From CAYXDO01 sp964463485 (GTDB taxonomy: Bacteria > Myxococcota > Kuafuiibacteriia > Kuafuiibacteriales > Kuafuiibacteriaceae): DNA of 64,000 nucleotides. This document shows positions 44,538-53,362 of this stretch, in pieces (the first letter of the stretch is position 1; every line of letters begins with the position of its first letter). The stretch spans positions 67,191-131,190 of the forward strand of contig CAYXDO010000007.1 in NCBI GenBank assembly GCA_964463485.1, read 5' to 3'. Under the pieces are notes generated by a model. The model did not search any database. It was not told the origin of the DNA and was given only the letters and a program-made list of their open reading frames with translations. The position numbers were made by a program, and so were the translations under genes.

Positions 44538-46220
44538 GTGCGTCGCGGACTCCTCTCGGTCCTCCTGTTCGCGAGCTGCTCCTCGGAGTCCTCGATCGAT
44601 CTGGCGGCGACCCCCGCCGAGATTCGCTACGTCGCCGTTTTGCCCTCTCTTCGCAACGACGCCGTCGGTACGCCCCTCTTGGATACGCTAGAGCCACGGG
44701 CCTTTGCCGAGCTTCGCGAGTGGATCGATGATGAGGTCACGGTCGTCGGCTGGCGAGCGGCCGAGCTGGACTTGGACGTCCCTCGATGGGCAGGCGAGCG
44801 GTTGCGAAGGGCGCGGCCCGACGACCCGCTCCTGCCGCCTCACTCGTTTCAGGGGCTCGTCCGAGACGGCGGCGCGGTCGAGGTCACCTCGATCGACCCT
44901 ATCGCACTCACCTCGGCTTGGTTGCCCGCTTGCCCCGCCTTCGAGCCCGGTCCGGTCGAGACGAACTGCGTGGCCTGCGGCAAAGGCTCGGCGCGCTTCG
45001 AAGGCTGCCGACTCACCGTCGACCTGTCTGAGTGCGGGCTCGGGCAGCTATCTGCGGTTTCGAACGCGAGCGGCCGATTCGAGCTCCACGCGGCCACTGA
45101 CATGAGTGCGTGCTCGCCGATTTCCGACGACGCCTCGAAGGTCGCGTGGGAGTGCGCCGTCGGCGGCGCAGACTCTTGCCGAGTGTACGTTCACGGACCC
45201 TCCGAGGCCGCGTTCGAGGTCTCTGAACGTAGACTCGTCGACCAACCCCCGATTCACCCGAGCTCCCAATGGCAAACTCATGGCTGGCTCGGCGACTTGG
45301 TGATCGTCGAGACGCCCACGGAGCCTCGGTTGGTCGTGTCCTCGTTCGCCACGCCGGCCGACGCGCTCTGCGACGAAACACCCAGCCAGCTTCATACTCT
45401 CACGCTGGAGCTCGAGCTGCTCGAAGTCTCGGACGCGCCGCCCTGCACCACGCGGCTCGCGTCGAGCGGGAGTCGACTCTTTGCGGCGTTCGGCGGGCTT
45501 GGAACGCCTCGAGTCGGTGAGCTTCGCGCGGACGGCAGCATCGCAGCGAGCTTCGACCTCGGCCCCCTGCTCGGACCGAACGCGAATCCAGCCTATGTCG
45601 CCGATCTGGCCATCGACGGCTCACGCTTGGCTGTTTCGGTGGACGACCTCGGCGCGCCCGACGCTCGCCCCACCTCGTGGGTCTTCGAAATCGACGTCGA
45701 CCGGCAACAGGTCGTTCGATCTTGGCACGACGGGCTCGCCCAGCGAACCCATCGCTTGCGTCCAAAGGCCGCCGGATGGACGGCCCTCGGTGACGATCCG
45801 GACGCACTCTTCGCGCTCGGCGGCGATGAAATGGTCACCCAGGGAGTCGGTCGGGCCTGCGGAATGATCGCGGCCGATCCCTATGACTTCTTCGAGGTCG
45901 AAGGCGTCTCGTTCGTCGGCTCCTGGCAAGCCGGAACGATCGTCGCGCTCGAAAACGCCCTATGTTCGGAGCGAGCCAGCTTCTTCGAATCCGACGCGGG
46001 TGTGTTCGCGCTAGAGCGCCTCGACGAGGGTAGCTTCATCGTCGGTCTCCGGAGCTACCCAGCCGGCCGAGCCATACTCGGACGATTCGATCTCCGCTCA
46101 CGCCGCTTCGTTCCCGGCCTGAACCTACTCGGAGACGGCACTCCGAGCCGACTCATCACCCGCGAAGGTGTCGCCTTCGCGATCGTCCCTGAGCTCGGCG
46201 TGGTCGTTCGGGCGCGTTGA
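44538..46220 (+). CDS. Predicted lipoprotein, Cys-rich in the middle, unknown function
   Basis: This 560-residue protein starts at GTG 44538 with MRRGLLSVLLFASC, lipobox FASC. The N-terminal region reads IRYVAVLPSLRNDAVGTPLL. Residues 130-210 contain seven or eight cysteines (CPAFEPG, CVACGKGSARFEGC, CGLGQL, ACSPIS, ECAVGGADSC), suggesting disulfides. The C-terminal half is beta-strand repeat (GTIVALENALCSERASFF, GVAFAIVPELGVVVRAR). It is in tandem with the preceding lipoprotein. No known domain is recognised. Confidence 0.58.
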   Translation: MRRGLLSVLLFASCSSESSIDLAATPAEIRYVAVLPSLRNDAVGTPLLDTLEPRAFAELREWIDDEVTVVGWRAAELDLDVPRWAGERLRRARPDDPLLPPHSFQGLVRDGGAVEVTSIDPIALTSAWLPACPAFEPGPVETNCVACGKGSARFEGCRLTVDLSECGLGQLSAVSNASGRFELHAATDMSACSPISDDASKVAWECAVGGADSCRVYVHGPSEAAFEVSERRLVDQPPIHPSSQWQTHGWLGDLVIVETPTEPRLVVSSFATPADALCDETPSQLHTLTLELELLEVSDAPPCTTRLASSGSRLFAAFGGLGTPRVGELRADGSIAASFDLGPLLGPNANPAYVADLAIDGSRLAVSVDDLGAPDARPTSWVFEIDVDRQQVVRSWHDGLAQRTHRLRPKAAGWTALGDDPDALFALGGDEMVTQGVGRACGMIAADPYDFFEVEGVSFVGSWQAGTIVALENALCSERASFFESDAGVFALERLDEGSFIVGLRSYPAGRAILGRFDLRSRRFVPGLNLLGDGTPSRLITREGVAFAIVPELGVVVRAR

Positions 46221-46402
46221 GCCCAGCTGAGGCACCGTAAGGAAATAACTTGCAGCATTCCCATTCTTTCCGCGGATGCACTAAGGGCCCGTATCCTACT
46301 GCCCCAAGGCGACGCTAGAGATCCTCCAAAGCCATCGGAGGCCAAGTCGATCCGGTAATTCCTTGACGGGCCCTAAGCCCCGGCGTCCTCGCGAAGACAG
46401 GC

Positions 46403-47305
46403 GTGGACAACTCAGACGGACCGTGGCACAGGCGGGCCGTGGTCACGCAATTCCTGGACGAAGAAGTCCTCGTCTCGCTCACCGATCGCTGGCTCGTCAC
46501 GCTCAAGTCGCGCCTGGTCCAGCATCCCATCCTGCGGGCGCGCCTCGATCTGTTGGCGGCGGCTCGGGAGCCTTTCCTCGAGGCCCGGGCAGTGCTCGGC
46601 ATCGACGCCCGCCGACGGATGCTGACCGAGCAACTGGTGGCCACCGACGAGCGCTTCGATGGCCTGGTGCGCGGCATCGACGCGCTCTTCGAGGCCTGGG
46701 CAAATCTTGGTCAGGACAAGGAAGAAACCGACAAAGTCCTCGCGCTCCGTGCGGTGATTCTTCCCGAGGGTCGTTACGTGACCCTGAAATCGTACTCCGG
46801 GGAGCAAGGGGTGGGCCTCAAGATCGCCGAGAATCTCACCGAGGAGCGCCGGGCGCTCCTTGCGGCCATCCCGTCGATCGAGGGCCGAACTCTGCTCAGC
46901 GAAGTGATCGAGCTGATCGCCGCGGCGGAGCGCATCGGGCTCCTTCTGGCCGAGCAGTCCCGGCTCAAGCTCGAAATCGAAGCCCAGAACATCTCCCACG
47001 AGGAAGCTTGGGAGCGTAAGAAGCGGGTCGCCAAAGAGATCGAGAAACTCACCGAAGACATGGCGGACGTCATCGAAGACACGACGTTGCTGCAGGAGGC
47101 TCTCGGCCCGCTCTCCGACGAGCAGGCCAAGTATCGCGCCAGTCGCGTCAAGCCCAAGGAGCTTCCGCCGATCCCGGTCGCGGTCTTGACCAAGAAACCC
47201 GCCGGCCCCCGAAAGCGCCCCCGCTTCCGAACCGAAGGGTCGCCCGAGGCTTCCGTCGCGCCAAAAGAGGGCGGCGAGAGCCCCGAGGCCCGTGTCGAAG
47301 CCTAG
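46403..47305 (+). CDS. Coiled-coil protein of unknown function
   Basis: This 300-residue protein starts at GTG 46403. It has no signal peptide or membrane segment. Most of it is helical and heptad-rich: ILRARLDLLAAAREPFLEAR, RLKLEIEAQNISHEEAWERK and KEIEKLTEDMADVIEDTTLL. The last 60 residues are basic and Pro-rich (KKPAGPRKRPRFRTEG). I do not recognise a family. It stands alone between intergenic regions; the 182 bases before it show no other gene. Confidence 0.6.
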   Translation: MDNSDGPWHRRAVVTQFLDEEVLVSLTDRWLVTLKSRLVQHPILRARLDLLAAAREPFLEARAVLGIDARRRMLTEQLVATDERFDGLVRGIDALFEAWANLGQDKEETDKVLALRAVILPEGRYVTLKSYSGEQGVGLKIAENLTEERRALLAAIPSIEGRTLLSEVIELIAAAERIGLLLAEQSRLKLEIEAQNISHEEAWERKKRVAKEIEKLTEDMADVIEDTTLLQEALGPLSDEQAKYRASRVKPKELPPIPVAVLTKKPAGPRKRPRFRTEGSPEASVAPKEGGESPEARVEA

Positions 47306-47375
47306 CGTGCTTGGCGAATCACGCCCCGATCGATTTCAATGCGGCCTGGACCGAAGAAGCGCTCCGAACCGTTTG

Positions 47376-47450
47376 CGGACGTGACCTACGGACGTGACGT
47401 GACCTACGGACGTGACCTACGGACGTGACCTACGGACGTGACCTAGGGAC
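47376..47450. repeat. 13-bp tandem repeat GGACGTGACCTAC
   Basis: About five to six copies of GGACGTGACCTAC occupy the intergenic space between the coiled-coil and rhomboid genes. One copy is truncated (GGACGTGAC then GTGACCTAC) and the last ends CTAG. There are no spacers. Spacing is not compatible with an iteron origin on its own. It looks like a slippage-generated microsatellite. Confidence 0.85.
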
Positions 47451-47541
47451 GCTTGGTGCACCGTCGCAAGGACACCGAGTTGTGCTGCTGATTGCGCGAC
47501 GGTGCCTTACTTAAGTTCGGCACTCCTGTAGATTGCCTGCC

Positions 47542-48999
47542 GTGATTCGCATCGGAATCGACGATGAAAGAATCGATGGAGTTCCGTGGGTGACCTTGGT
47601 CTGCGCCTGCCTCGCGATCGCGGGTCACGTTCTGCTCTCCTCGGGCTCGCTGAAAGGCAGAGCCCCGGACGATGGGCCTCGGAAAAAAGCCGCCGATTTT
47701 TGGATAGAGCGACCTTACATCCCTGCGCCCGCGGTCTGTGAAGGCATCGTTTCGCGGCCGTCGTCCTCGATCCCGATGGCCGCCTTGCGACTCACCGAAG
47801 TCGAGATCGCCCTCGAAGCCAAATTTCTCGCCACGCTCTGCGCGGACGTCGCTTCCGCCCAGAAGAACGCCGTCCTTTCAACGTGGGGCTACGCGCCCGC
47901 CAAGGGCCTCATCCAACAAGGCCTACTCTCCGGCCTGTTCTTGCACAGGGGCCCCGTTCACCTCTTGACGAGCCTCTTTTTCATCGTCCTCGCCGGGCTC
48001 CTGATCGAAAAGCGCCTCGGGCGCGTGAATATCGCACTCATCATCGTGGCCGGCGGAGTCTTCGTGACAGCCGGCTGGGGTTTCGTGGACGGCGACGCCC
48101 GACCCATCGTCGGCGCCTCGGGGTCGGCTGCGCTGATGTTGGGCGCGACTCTTCGTTATGCCGGCATGAGCAGACTCTCGCTGCTGCTCGACCCCCGAGT
48201 GATTCGAATTCCGATCTGGGTCATTCCTGCGCTCTGGTGCTTCACCGCGATCTTGGGTCTCCCCACCGGAGGCCCTGCTACGTCGGGCGCGCTCTTCATG
48301 CACCTCGTGGGTGCAGGGCTCGGCGCCGGTGTGGCCGATCTCGTGATCCGCTTTGCCATCAAGGACGAGCGACCCAAACCCAAGCCGAAAGTCACTTGGT
48401 CTGAGCCAGACTCGGAGCATCGGCTCGAGCTGGCTCGCAAAGCGACTCAGGAAGGGCGCCTCGACGTGGCCCTACAGCACTATGCGCTCGTGGTGCAATC
48501 GGACCCCCAGGAGCTCGAGGCGCTCCACGGGCTCGCGCGCGTGTCCGCCATTCGCAAGGACGTCGTCGCGGCCAAGCTCGCCATCGAGAGACTCTTCGCC
48601 GCTTGCTTGGATACCCATCGAACCGATCTGGTCCCTAGCCTGGTGAAGGACTTGGACAGCGCCCTCGAGCCCGCTCGCGCCGAGTCGTCGCTCGGCCGCA
48701 GCGTGCAACCCGGAGTCAGCTCGACGACCGTCCGCGCCACGCCGCCGACGCTCGCGCTCAAGCTCGCCCACGCCGTCGAGACCCAGAGTCCCGGCCTCGC
48801 CATCGAGCTCTATACCGTGGCGAGCGGCGTCGGAGGTTTGGTCGGAGCCAAAGCCCACGTCGCGGCCGCGGAGCTCGCCCTCCGCAGGCAGATTCGAGAC
48901 GTCGCCGAACGACACGCGACTGCAGCCCTAGAAGGTGAGATTCCCGCCGAGTTGCGAAAACGAGCCGAGCTCGTGCTCGCCTCACTCTCCCAGAGTTGA
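47542..48999 (+). CDS. Rhomboid-family intramembrane protease fused to a TPR-like domain
   Basis: This 485-residue protein starts at GTG 47542 (a TTG at 47533 would add three residues). The rhomboid signatures are FLHRGPVHLLTSL (133-145), the catalytic Ser193 in GASG and His254 in the following helix (LFMHLVGAG), with about six membrane segments up to about residue 275. An unusual 100-residue insert follows the first membrane helix. After residue 285 comes a TPR-like helical region (ATQEGRLDVALQHYALVVQS). Rhomboid-TPR fusions occur in Myxococcota. Substrates are unknown. Confidence 0.82.
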   Translation: MIRIGIDDERIDGVPWVTLVCACLAIAGHVLLSSGSLKGRAPDDGPRKKAADFWIERPYIPAPAVCEGIVSRPSSSIPMAALRLTEVEIALEAKFLATLCADVASAQKNAVLSTWGYAPAKGLIQQGLLSGLFLHRGPVHLLTSLFFIVLAGLLIEKRLGRVNIALIIVAGGVFVTAGWGFVDGDARPIVGASGSAALMLGATLRYAGMSRLSLLLDPRVIRIPIWVIPALWCFTAILGLPTGGPATSGALFMHLVGAGLGAGVADLVIRFAIKDERPKPKPKVTWSEPDSEHRLELARKATQEGRLDVALQHYALVVQSDPQELEALHGLARVSAIRKDVVAAKLAIERLFAACLDTHRTDLVPSLVKDLDSALEPARAESSLGRSVQPGVSSTTVRATPPTLALKLAHAVETQSPGLAIELYTVASGVGGLVGAKAHVAAAELALRRQIRDVAERHATAALEGEIPAELRKRAELVLASLSQS

Positions 49000-49013
49000 G
49001 CCTGGGACATCTT

Positions 49014-49031
49014 GCCCGCCCGATGGCGGGC
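49014..49031. terminator. Possible bidirectional terminator hairpin
   Basis: A hairpin GCCCGCC-CGAT-GGCGGGC sits in the 45-base gap between two convergent genes (rhomboid and Nudix). It is strong but lacks a T-tract, so it may stop transcription from both sides only weakly. Confidence 0.45.
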
Positions 49032-49044
49032 GGGTCCTCGAGCG

Positions 49045-50274
49045 TCAGCCCTTCCGACAGAGCGCTGCGAAAATCATCCCCAGGGAGCTCCAGTCGGTCA
49101 GAGGGTTCCGCAGCAACTCACCGACCTCGAAGATCTCCACGGTCGTTCGCTCTCCGTCATCCGCGCCGAACCGCTTCCCCGCGGACTTTCGAACCACACT
49201 CATCTCTTCGGTCGTGAGCTCCACCGAAAACAGCGCTCCATGGTGCGACAAGAGCGTCGCGGCGATGGATCGGTGACCCAGCTCGTGAACCCGATCCGGG
49301 TGGAGACTCAGCGCGGGGCCCGGGCCGCTCGCGGCCTTGGCGTCGGCCTCCCTCGGTTCGATCCGAATCCCCGCTTCTTCCTCGAGCTCCTGAGTCGCCG
49401 TCCGCCGCATCGTGCTCGCCTCGAACGAAGAACCCCCCGGCGGCTCCCGCACGTACCCATCTGCGCTCGTTCCGGCGGTTCGAAACTCACGCACGAGCAC
49501 CACCTCGGTAGCCTCCAGGCTGGGTCCTCGTGAGAACAACACGGTGGCCGCGATGTCCGGCCGCATGAGCACGAGCTCGTTCTTCTTGACCCGATCTTCG
49601 GCGGTGACTCGGACTACCGCGTGGAGCGCGACCATGAAGAGCGACTTCGAAGGCCCGGCCCTCCGTACCCACTCGACGTTGCCGCGCAGAAGCACGTTCC
49701 CTGCGCGTCGCAGCGCGCCATACCAGGCCTGAAACGGCTCCCAATGAAAGACCATCGCCGGCACCGAACATTCACCCTCGAGTCTCGGCGCCCCGAGCTG
49801 CATCGACGCGATGGCTGCATCGAGGGTCCCGGCGAGGGTCAAATGACGCGGAACGCCGTTACGTTCACAAAGGACCTCGAGGTAACGGACCTTGCTCGCG
49901 CGCTCCGGCGCTCCGAAGATGACGCGACCCGAAGCGACCCAATACCCGAGCTCCACGTTGGTCGTGAAGCCTGGGAGAGTATCCAAGTCACGAGGCACCC
50001 AGAACACGATGGCGTCCGCTCGAGCGAGCCCGGCGAGCTCCCACTCGACCTGCTCGAGGTATGAGTCTTCCTCCGAGAACGAGCCCGTGCGCGGCTCCGG
50101 CACGAAGACGGTGTCCTCGTAGCCGAGCTTCGAGAGGATCTGCAACGCTTCGGGCCGCCAAGACGGCCCGCCCGCCTGACGTGGCGTGGGCCCTGCCAAG
50201 AACATCGATCTCACCACCCGATCGGGAAACGGCTCGCGAGCGTAAACGACCTGCACCGGCCGATCCTGACGCAT
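49045..50274 (-). CDS. Nucleoside 2-deoxyribosyltransferase-like/Nudix fusion protein
   Basis: This 409-residue protein uses ATG 50274; upstream codons in frame look non-coding. The N-terminal domain (about 20-160) has MFLAGPTPR, SWRPEALQIL and NVELGYWVASGRVIFG, matching the deoxyribosyltransferase-like family PF15891. The C-terminal domain contains a Nudix helix QELEEEAGI at about 295-303, with Gln in place of the usual Arg of REUxEExGU, plus GGSSFE upstream. This suggests a nucleotide-sugar or modified-nucleotide hydrolase linked to base-exchange chemistry. Fusion partners of this kind are known but uncommon. Confidence 0.75.
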   Translation of the reverse strand: MRQDRPVQVVYAREPFPDRVVRSMFLAGPTPRQAGGPSWRPEALQILSKLGYEDTVFVPEPRTGSFSEEDSYLEQVEWELAGLARADAIVFWVPRDLDTLPGFTTNVELGYWVASGRVIFGAPERASKVRYLEVLCERNGVPRHLTLAGTLDAAIASMQLGAPRLEGECSVPAMVFHWEPFQAWYGALRRAGNVLLRGNVEWVRRAGPSKSLFMVALHAVVRVTAEDRVKKNELVLMRPDIAATVLFSRGPSLEATEVVLVREFRTAGTSADGYVREPPGGSSFEASTMRRTATQELEEEAGIRIEPREADAKAASGPGPALSLHPDRVHELGHRSIAATLLSHHGALFSVELTTEEMSVVRKSAGKRFGADDGERTTVEIFEVGELLRNPLTDWSSLGMIFAALCRKG

Positions 50275-50329
50275 TTGCCAAAAATGAGAAGCCCGATCCG
50301 AGGCGGTCCAGAGTGGTATACGTCGGGCC

Positions 50330-50774
50330 GTGAGGACGCTGCCCGACGCCCCCAAAGCCCTCCTGGAGGGCGCCGCGGTCGACGTCTCGATCCGTCCCGA
50401 CCCCGAAGCCAAACCGGACCAGGCCTCGCTCGACGTGGGCAAGCGGCTCGGGATGGTCGACTCCTTCGAGATCCTCGGCGAGCTCGGCCGCGGGCCTCCC
50501 CGTCGAGCGGCTGATGGCGATGGATTTGTTCGTGCTCGCGGTGAGCACCGGAGCGACTGCCCTGGCGCTCGACCCCGCCTTGCTCGGAGCGCCGCTCAGC
50601 TTGCTCCTGGCTGGCTTCGTGATCGCGTTCAGGCCCGAGGACTATGCGGCCCTGTACCCGCTCGCGCTCGTCGTCGCGCTGGCCTGGGTCGTCTTGGTGT
50701 GGCGTCGAACGAGCGAGCGACCTCGCCGCACCGAGGCCCGTCCCCCTCGCCCGCGCTCGAAGTCGGTGACTTGA
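50330..50774 (+). pseudogene. Frameshifted, internally deleted gene resembling a protein kinase N-terminus
   Basis: From GTG 50330 the frame gives MVDSFEILGELGRG, which looks exactly like the first strand and glycine loop of a Hanks kinase. It then runs into low-quality sequence. A second frame, entered around 50493, reads LPVERLMAMDLFVLAVSTGA with a strong hydrophobic segment (LLLAGFVIAF, LYPLALVVALAWVVLVW) and ends at 50774. Joining the two would need a frameshift plus loss of the kinase body. Alternatively, the hydrophobic piece is a separate small membrane protein from ATG 50514. Confidence 0.42.
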
Positions 50775-50775
50775 G

Positions 50776-51303
50776 CTACCCGGGCGGCGTTACGCAGATC
50801 GTCCCTGGCTTCCCTCTCGCCACGATCCGCCGCCGCTCGATGCGCGCCCGACCCAGATCGTCGGTCACCGTCACCTCGAGCACGAGGCTTCGATCTACCA
50901 GCGTCCATGGCTCGATCAGATACGCGGTCATGCCCACGAACTCACATACCTCGCTGTTCGCGATTCCCGACAATCGTACTCTCGTGCTCGACCGACTCAA
51001 AGTCTCTTCGAGCGTCGCTCCGTCGAGCACTCGATAGGCGATCTCCAGACGTCGCTCCGCGAACCCGCTCGTCCTCACCGAAACCGGAAAGTGACAGCCC
51101 CCCTGAATCCCTTGCACCATCCACAGGTCCGAGCCCTCCGCCATAGGTTCGAAGGAGAGCTCTCCCGTTCCCAACTCGAATGAAGGAGAGTCCGTGATGG
51201 GACAAGTCTCCTCGACCACGACCGGCGTCCCTCGCTCCGTCTCCCCCTCCCCGCACGAAAGTGAGAGGATGAGCACGCAAGCCCGAAGTCGTCGTCGGGC
51301 CAC
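50776..51303 (-). CDS. Small predicted lipoprotein of unknown function
   Basis: This 175-residue protein starts at GTG 51303, 6 bases after the DUF2330 gene ends. The signal MARRRLRACVLILSLSC gives a lipobox Cys17. The mature part contains a beta-sandwich-like sequence with SFELGTGELSFEPMAEGSD and IEPWTLVDRSLVLEVTVTDD. It has two cysteines (GGCHFPV and EVCEFVG) that may pair. No family is recognised. It is probably in the same operon as the DUF2330 gene. Confidence 0.6.
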   Translation of the reverse strand: MARRRLRACVLILSLSCGEGETERGTPVVVEETCPITDSPSFELGTGELSFEPMAEGSDLWMVQGIQGGCHFPVSVRTSGFAERRLEIAYRVLDGATLEETLSRSSTRVRLSGIANSEVCEFVGMTAYLIEPWTLVDRSLVLEVTVTDDLGRARIERRRIVARGKPGTICVTPPG

Positions 51304-51309
51304 CGGTCC

Positions 51310-52947
51310 TCAGCTCCTCATGAAACGTCGGCGGAAAATCAGGAGCCCAAGCGCCCCCAGCACGGCCAGCGCACCCGCTTGCGAACCTCGCAAATGATTA
51401 CACGTGCAGTCGTCGGGCGCCCGCTCCCCGCCCACGCCGGGGCTGTCGATCATGACTTGGGTGTTGTCGCGAACGATCTTGTGCTGCTTGAGTTGCTCGA
51501 TCTTGAGCGCGGCGGGCCACGAGCCGTTCACGTTTCCGATCGGCCGACCGTCGTCTCCGAGCTCGATTCTCATTCCGTTCTCGAGCACGATCACCCGAGA
51601 GATCGGCGCCCCCGACGAGTCACAATCCTGTTCGAAAGTCGCGCTGTGAAGGTTGCTCACGTCGGGAAGGGAAGAGTCGAAATCGAAAATCGGATCGATG
51701 TTCATTTCTTCCGGCGAGATCATCGTGAACAGACGAGTGAGGGTGGAGAACCTATCGAAGAGTTGCTGAGATCGCCGATCGGGTTGCTCGATGCGAGCGC
51801 TGATCTCGTCCGCGATCGGGTTGGGATCGAACGCGACCGCCTGGAGCTGGCCCATGTAGCAACCCGGGCAGGACCTGAACGCGCTGGGGTCGACGCCCGC
51901 GGCTTGGAGAGTCTCGTCCGAGATCCCGCGCGTCAAGATGCCGTTCGTCTCGGGACGGCTGAAGAGGCCTTGCGAGGCGATTTCGCCGAGGAGCCCACCC
52001 AGGGTCGTCTGGCCCCGGATCTGAGTCAGTCGAATCGAATTTTGGGCGTAAATTCGGCCACGAAACCCTTCCGTCGAGCCCGAGTATTCGGTCGTGAAGG
52101 CGTTGCCACCGGCTTCGTCCGCGGCGGCGGCGAGGAGCTGTCGGTAATCCGCGCCTCTGCTCAACCAATTGAGGCGGGCCCAGTTCGGCTCCACGTGAAA
52201 ATAGTTCGACGGGATCGCGCGCCCGCGGTTGGAAAGGACCAGGGCGGTCACGTCCATATCTGCCTCCGCGGCGATCGCGGTGAGACGGATCGGAATACAA
52301 GGCTCCGTCGAGGTCAGGGTGAGAGCGATGGGTTGCAGGTCACCGACGCCATTGTCCTTCAGGAGCTTCAACGCGAGCAGGACGTCTCCCTTGGCCACGT
52401 AGGGAACGACGGACTCCATCATCTCGTCGGTCACCACGAACTCATTGTCGACGAGCCAGGTCCGGATCTCTTGGGGGTCGGTGCCCTGAAGAACGACCGT
52501 GTCGTACGGACCGACCTCACCTCGCGCGAGCACCGACACGCCCGGCCCCGCGCCCGCGTCCGAAAACGCCGCGCCGGCATCGACCCCGCCGCCGTTCCTC
52601 GGGACGAGGCACGCGTTCGTCCAATCGTTGATGAGTTGGAACTGGGGAGCCGTCACTTGGTCGGCGATCTGGAACGCCCAGCTCGAGCCGATCTGGATCT
52701 GAGTCGGAGCCGACTGGAGCGGCAGGAGCCAGGCGAAGCTGTCAGGAGGTCCCGAGTAGCTGATTTGGATGATGGCCTCGACTGTCTGACCATCGACGTC
52801 GACCCCGAAGATGATTCGCTCCCCGCTCTGCAGGACGGGAACCTGTCCGCAGAAGAAGCCGCCGCAGGCCGCCGCCGGGCGCGCGTGCCACGTCATCAGT
52901 CCCAAGCACAGCCCAAGTCCAAAGGCTCTCGTCGCGTTGCTCTTCAT
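51310..52947 (-). CDS. DUF2330 protein with MYXO-CTERM-like tail
   Basis: This 545-residue protein starts at ATG 52947; a longer frame start at 53022 is unlikely to be used because it precedes a good signal peptide. The signal ends around ARPAAA and is followed by CGGFFC, the hallmark N-terminus of DUF2330 (PF10092). The C-terminus reads CTCNHLRGSQAGALAVLGAL and then LLIFRRRF: a Cys followed by a hydrophobic helix and an Arg cluster, like the MYXO-CTERM sorting signal. It is probably exported and anchored at the cell surface. Function is unknown. Confidence 0.8.
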   Translation of the reverse strand: MKSNATRAFGLGLCLGLMTWHARPAAACGGFFCGQVPVLQSGERIIFGVDVDGQTVEAIIQISYSGPPDSFAWLLPLQSAPTQIQIGSSWAFQIADQVTAPQFQLINDWTNACLVPRNGGGVDAGAAFSDAGAGPGVSVLARGEVGPYDTVVLQGTDPQEIRTWLVDNEFVVTDEMMESVVPYVAKGDVLLALKLLKDNGVGDLQPIALTLTSTEPCIPIRLTAIAAEADMDVTALVLSNRGRAIPSNYFHVEPNWARLNWLSRGADYRQLLAAAADEAGGNAFTTEYSGSTEGFRGRIYAQNSIRLTQIRGQTTLGGLLGEIASQGLFSRPETNGILTRGISDETLQAAGVDPSAFRSCPGCYMGQLQAVAFDPNPIADEISARIEQPDRRSQQLFDRFSTLTRLFTMISPEEMNIDPIFDFDSSLPDVSNLHSATFEQDCDSSGAPISRVIVLENGMRIELGDDGRPIGNVNGSWPAALKIEQLKQHKIVRDNTQVMIDSPGVGGERAPDDCTCNHLRGSQAGALAVLGALGLLIFRRRFMRS

Positions 52948-53117
52948 CGTGTCCTCGCTCAGCAAACCCGGGACCGTGCCCGGGCCAAGGGCACTGTGGC
53001 AAGGTTGCGACACCAGTGTCATGCCCTATGACAAAGTCGTCGTCTTTCTGAGGTCCGCGCACGCCCGGAGCTACATGGAAGTTGCCACGAACGCCCGCGA
53101 CCGGTAGGGAATCGAGA

Positions 53118-53360
53118 ATGGATTTTCGTGGAGTAGCCTTCAAGGCTCAGTTCAAAGCCACGTCCTTGACCTCGTCCGTGGATGGGTCGTTCAGCGAGGA
53201 CAAGTTTCACGCAAAGACCCAGCTCGGGAAGTTCGAAGCCTGGGCTGCCGGCAAGACGCCGGAGCAGACCCAGAAGATGAAGGACTGGCTCTATCAGGCC
53301 GACGGCGCGATCGCCGGACTGATGTTCGGATTTCGCTCGGACGGCCCCCGCGGAGACTGA
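53118..53360 (+). CDS. Small protein of unknown function
   Basis: This 80-residue protein starts at ATG 53118 (the upstream in-frame ATG at 53082 gives a non-conserved-looking extension). It reads MDFRGVAFKAQFKATSLTSS and contains EAWAAGKTPEQTQKMKDWLY and a C-terminal GLMFGFRSDGPRGD. It has no signal peptide or membrane helix. It is divergent from the DUF2330 gene and 2 bases upstream of the next small gene, so they may form a two-gene operon. The composition fits a real small cytoplasmic protein. Confidence 0.5.
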   Translation: MDFRGVAFKAQFKATSLTSSVDGSFSEDKFHAKTQLGKFEAWAAGKTPEQTQKMKDWLYQADGAIAGLMFGFRSDGPRGD

Positions 53361-53362
53361 GC

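Noticed and set aside
47376..47450. Plasmid iteron or origin of replication
   Set aside because: The 13-bp repeat has no neighbouring replication gene or AT-rich region and the surrounding genes are chromosomal.
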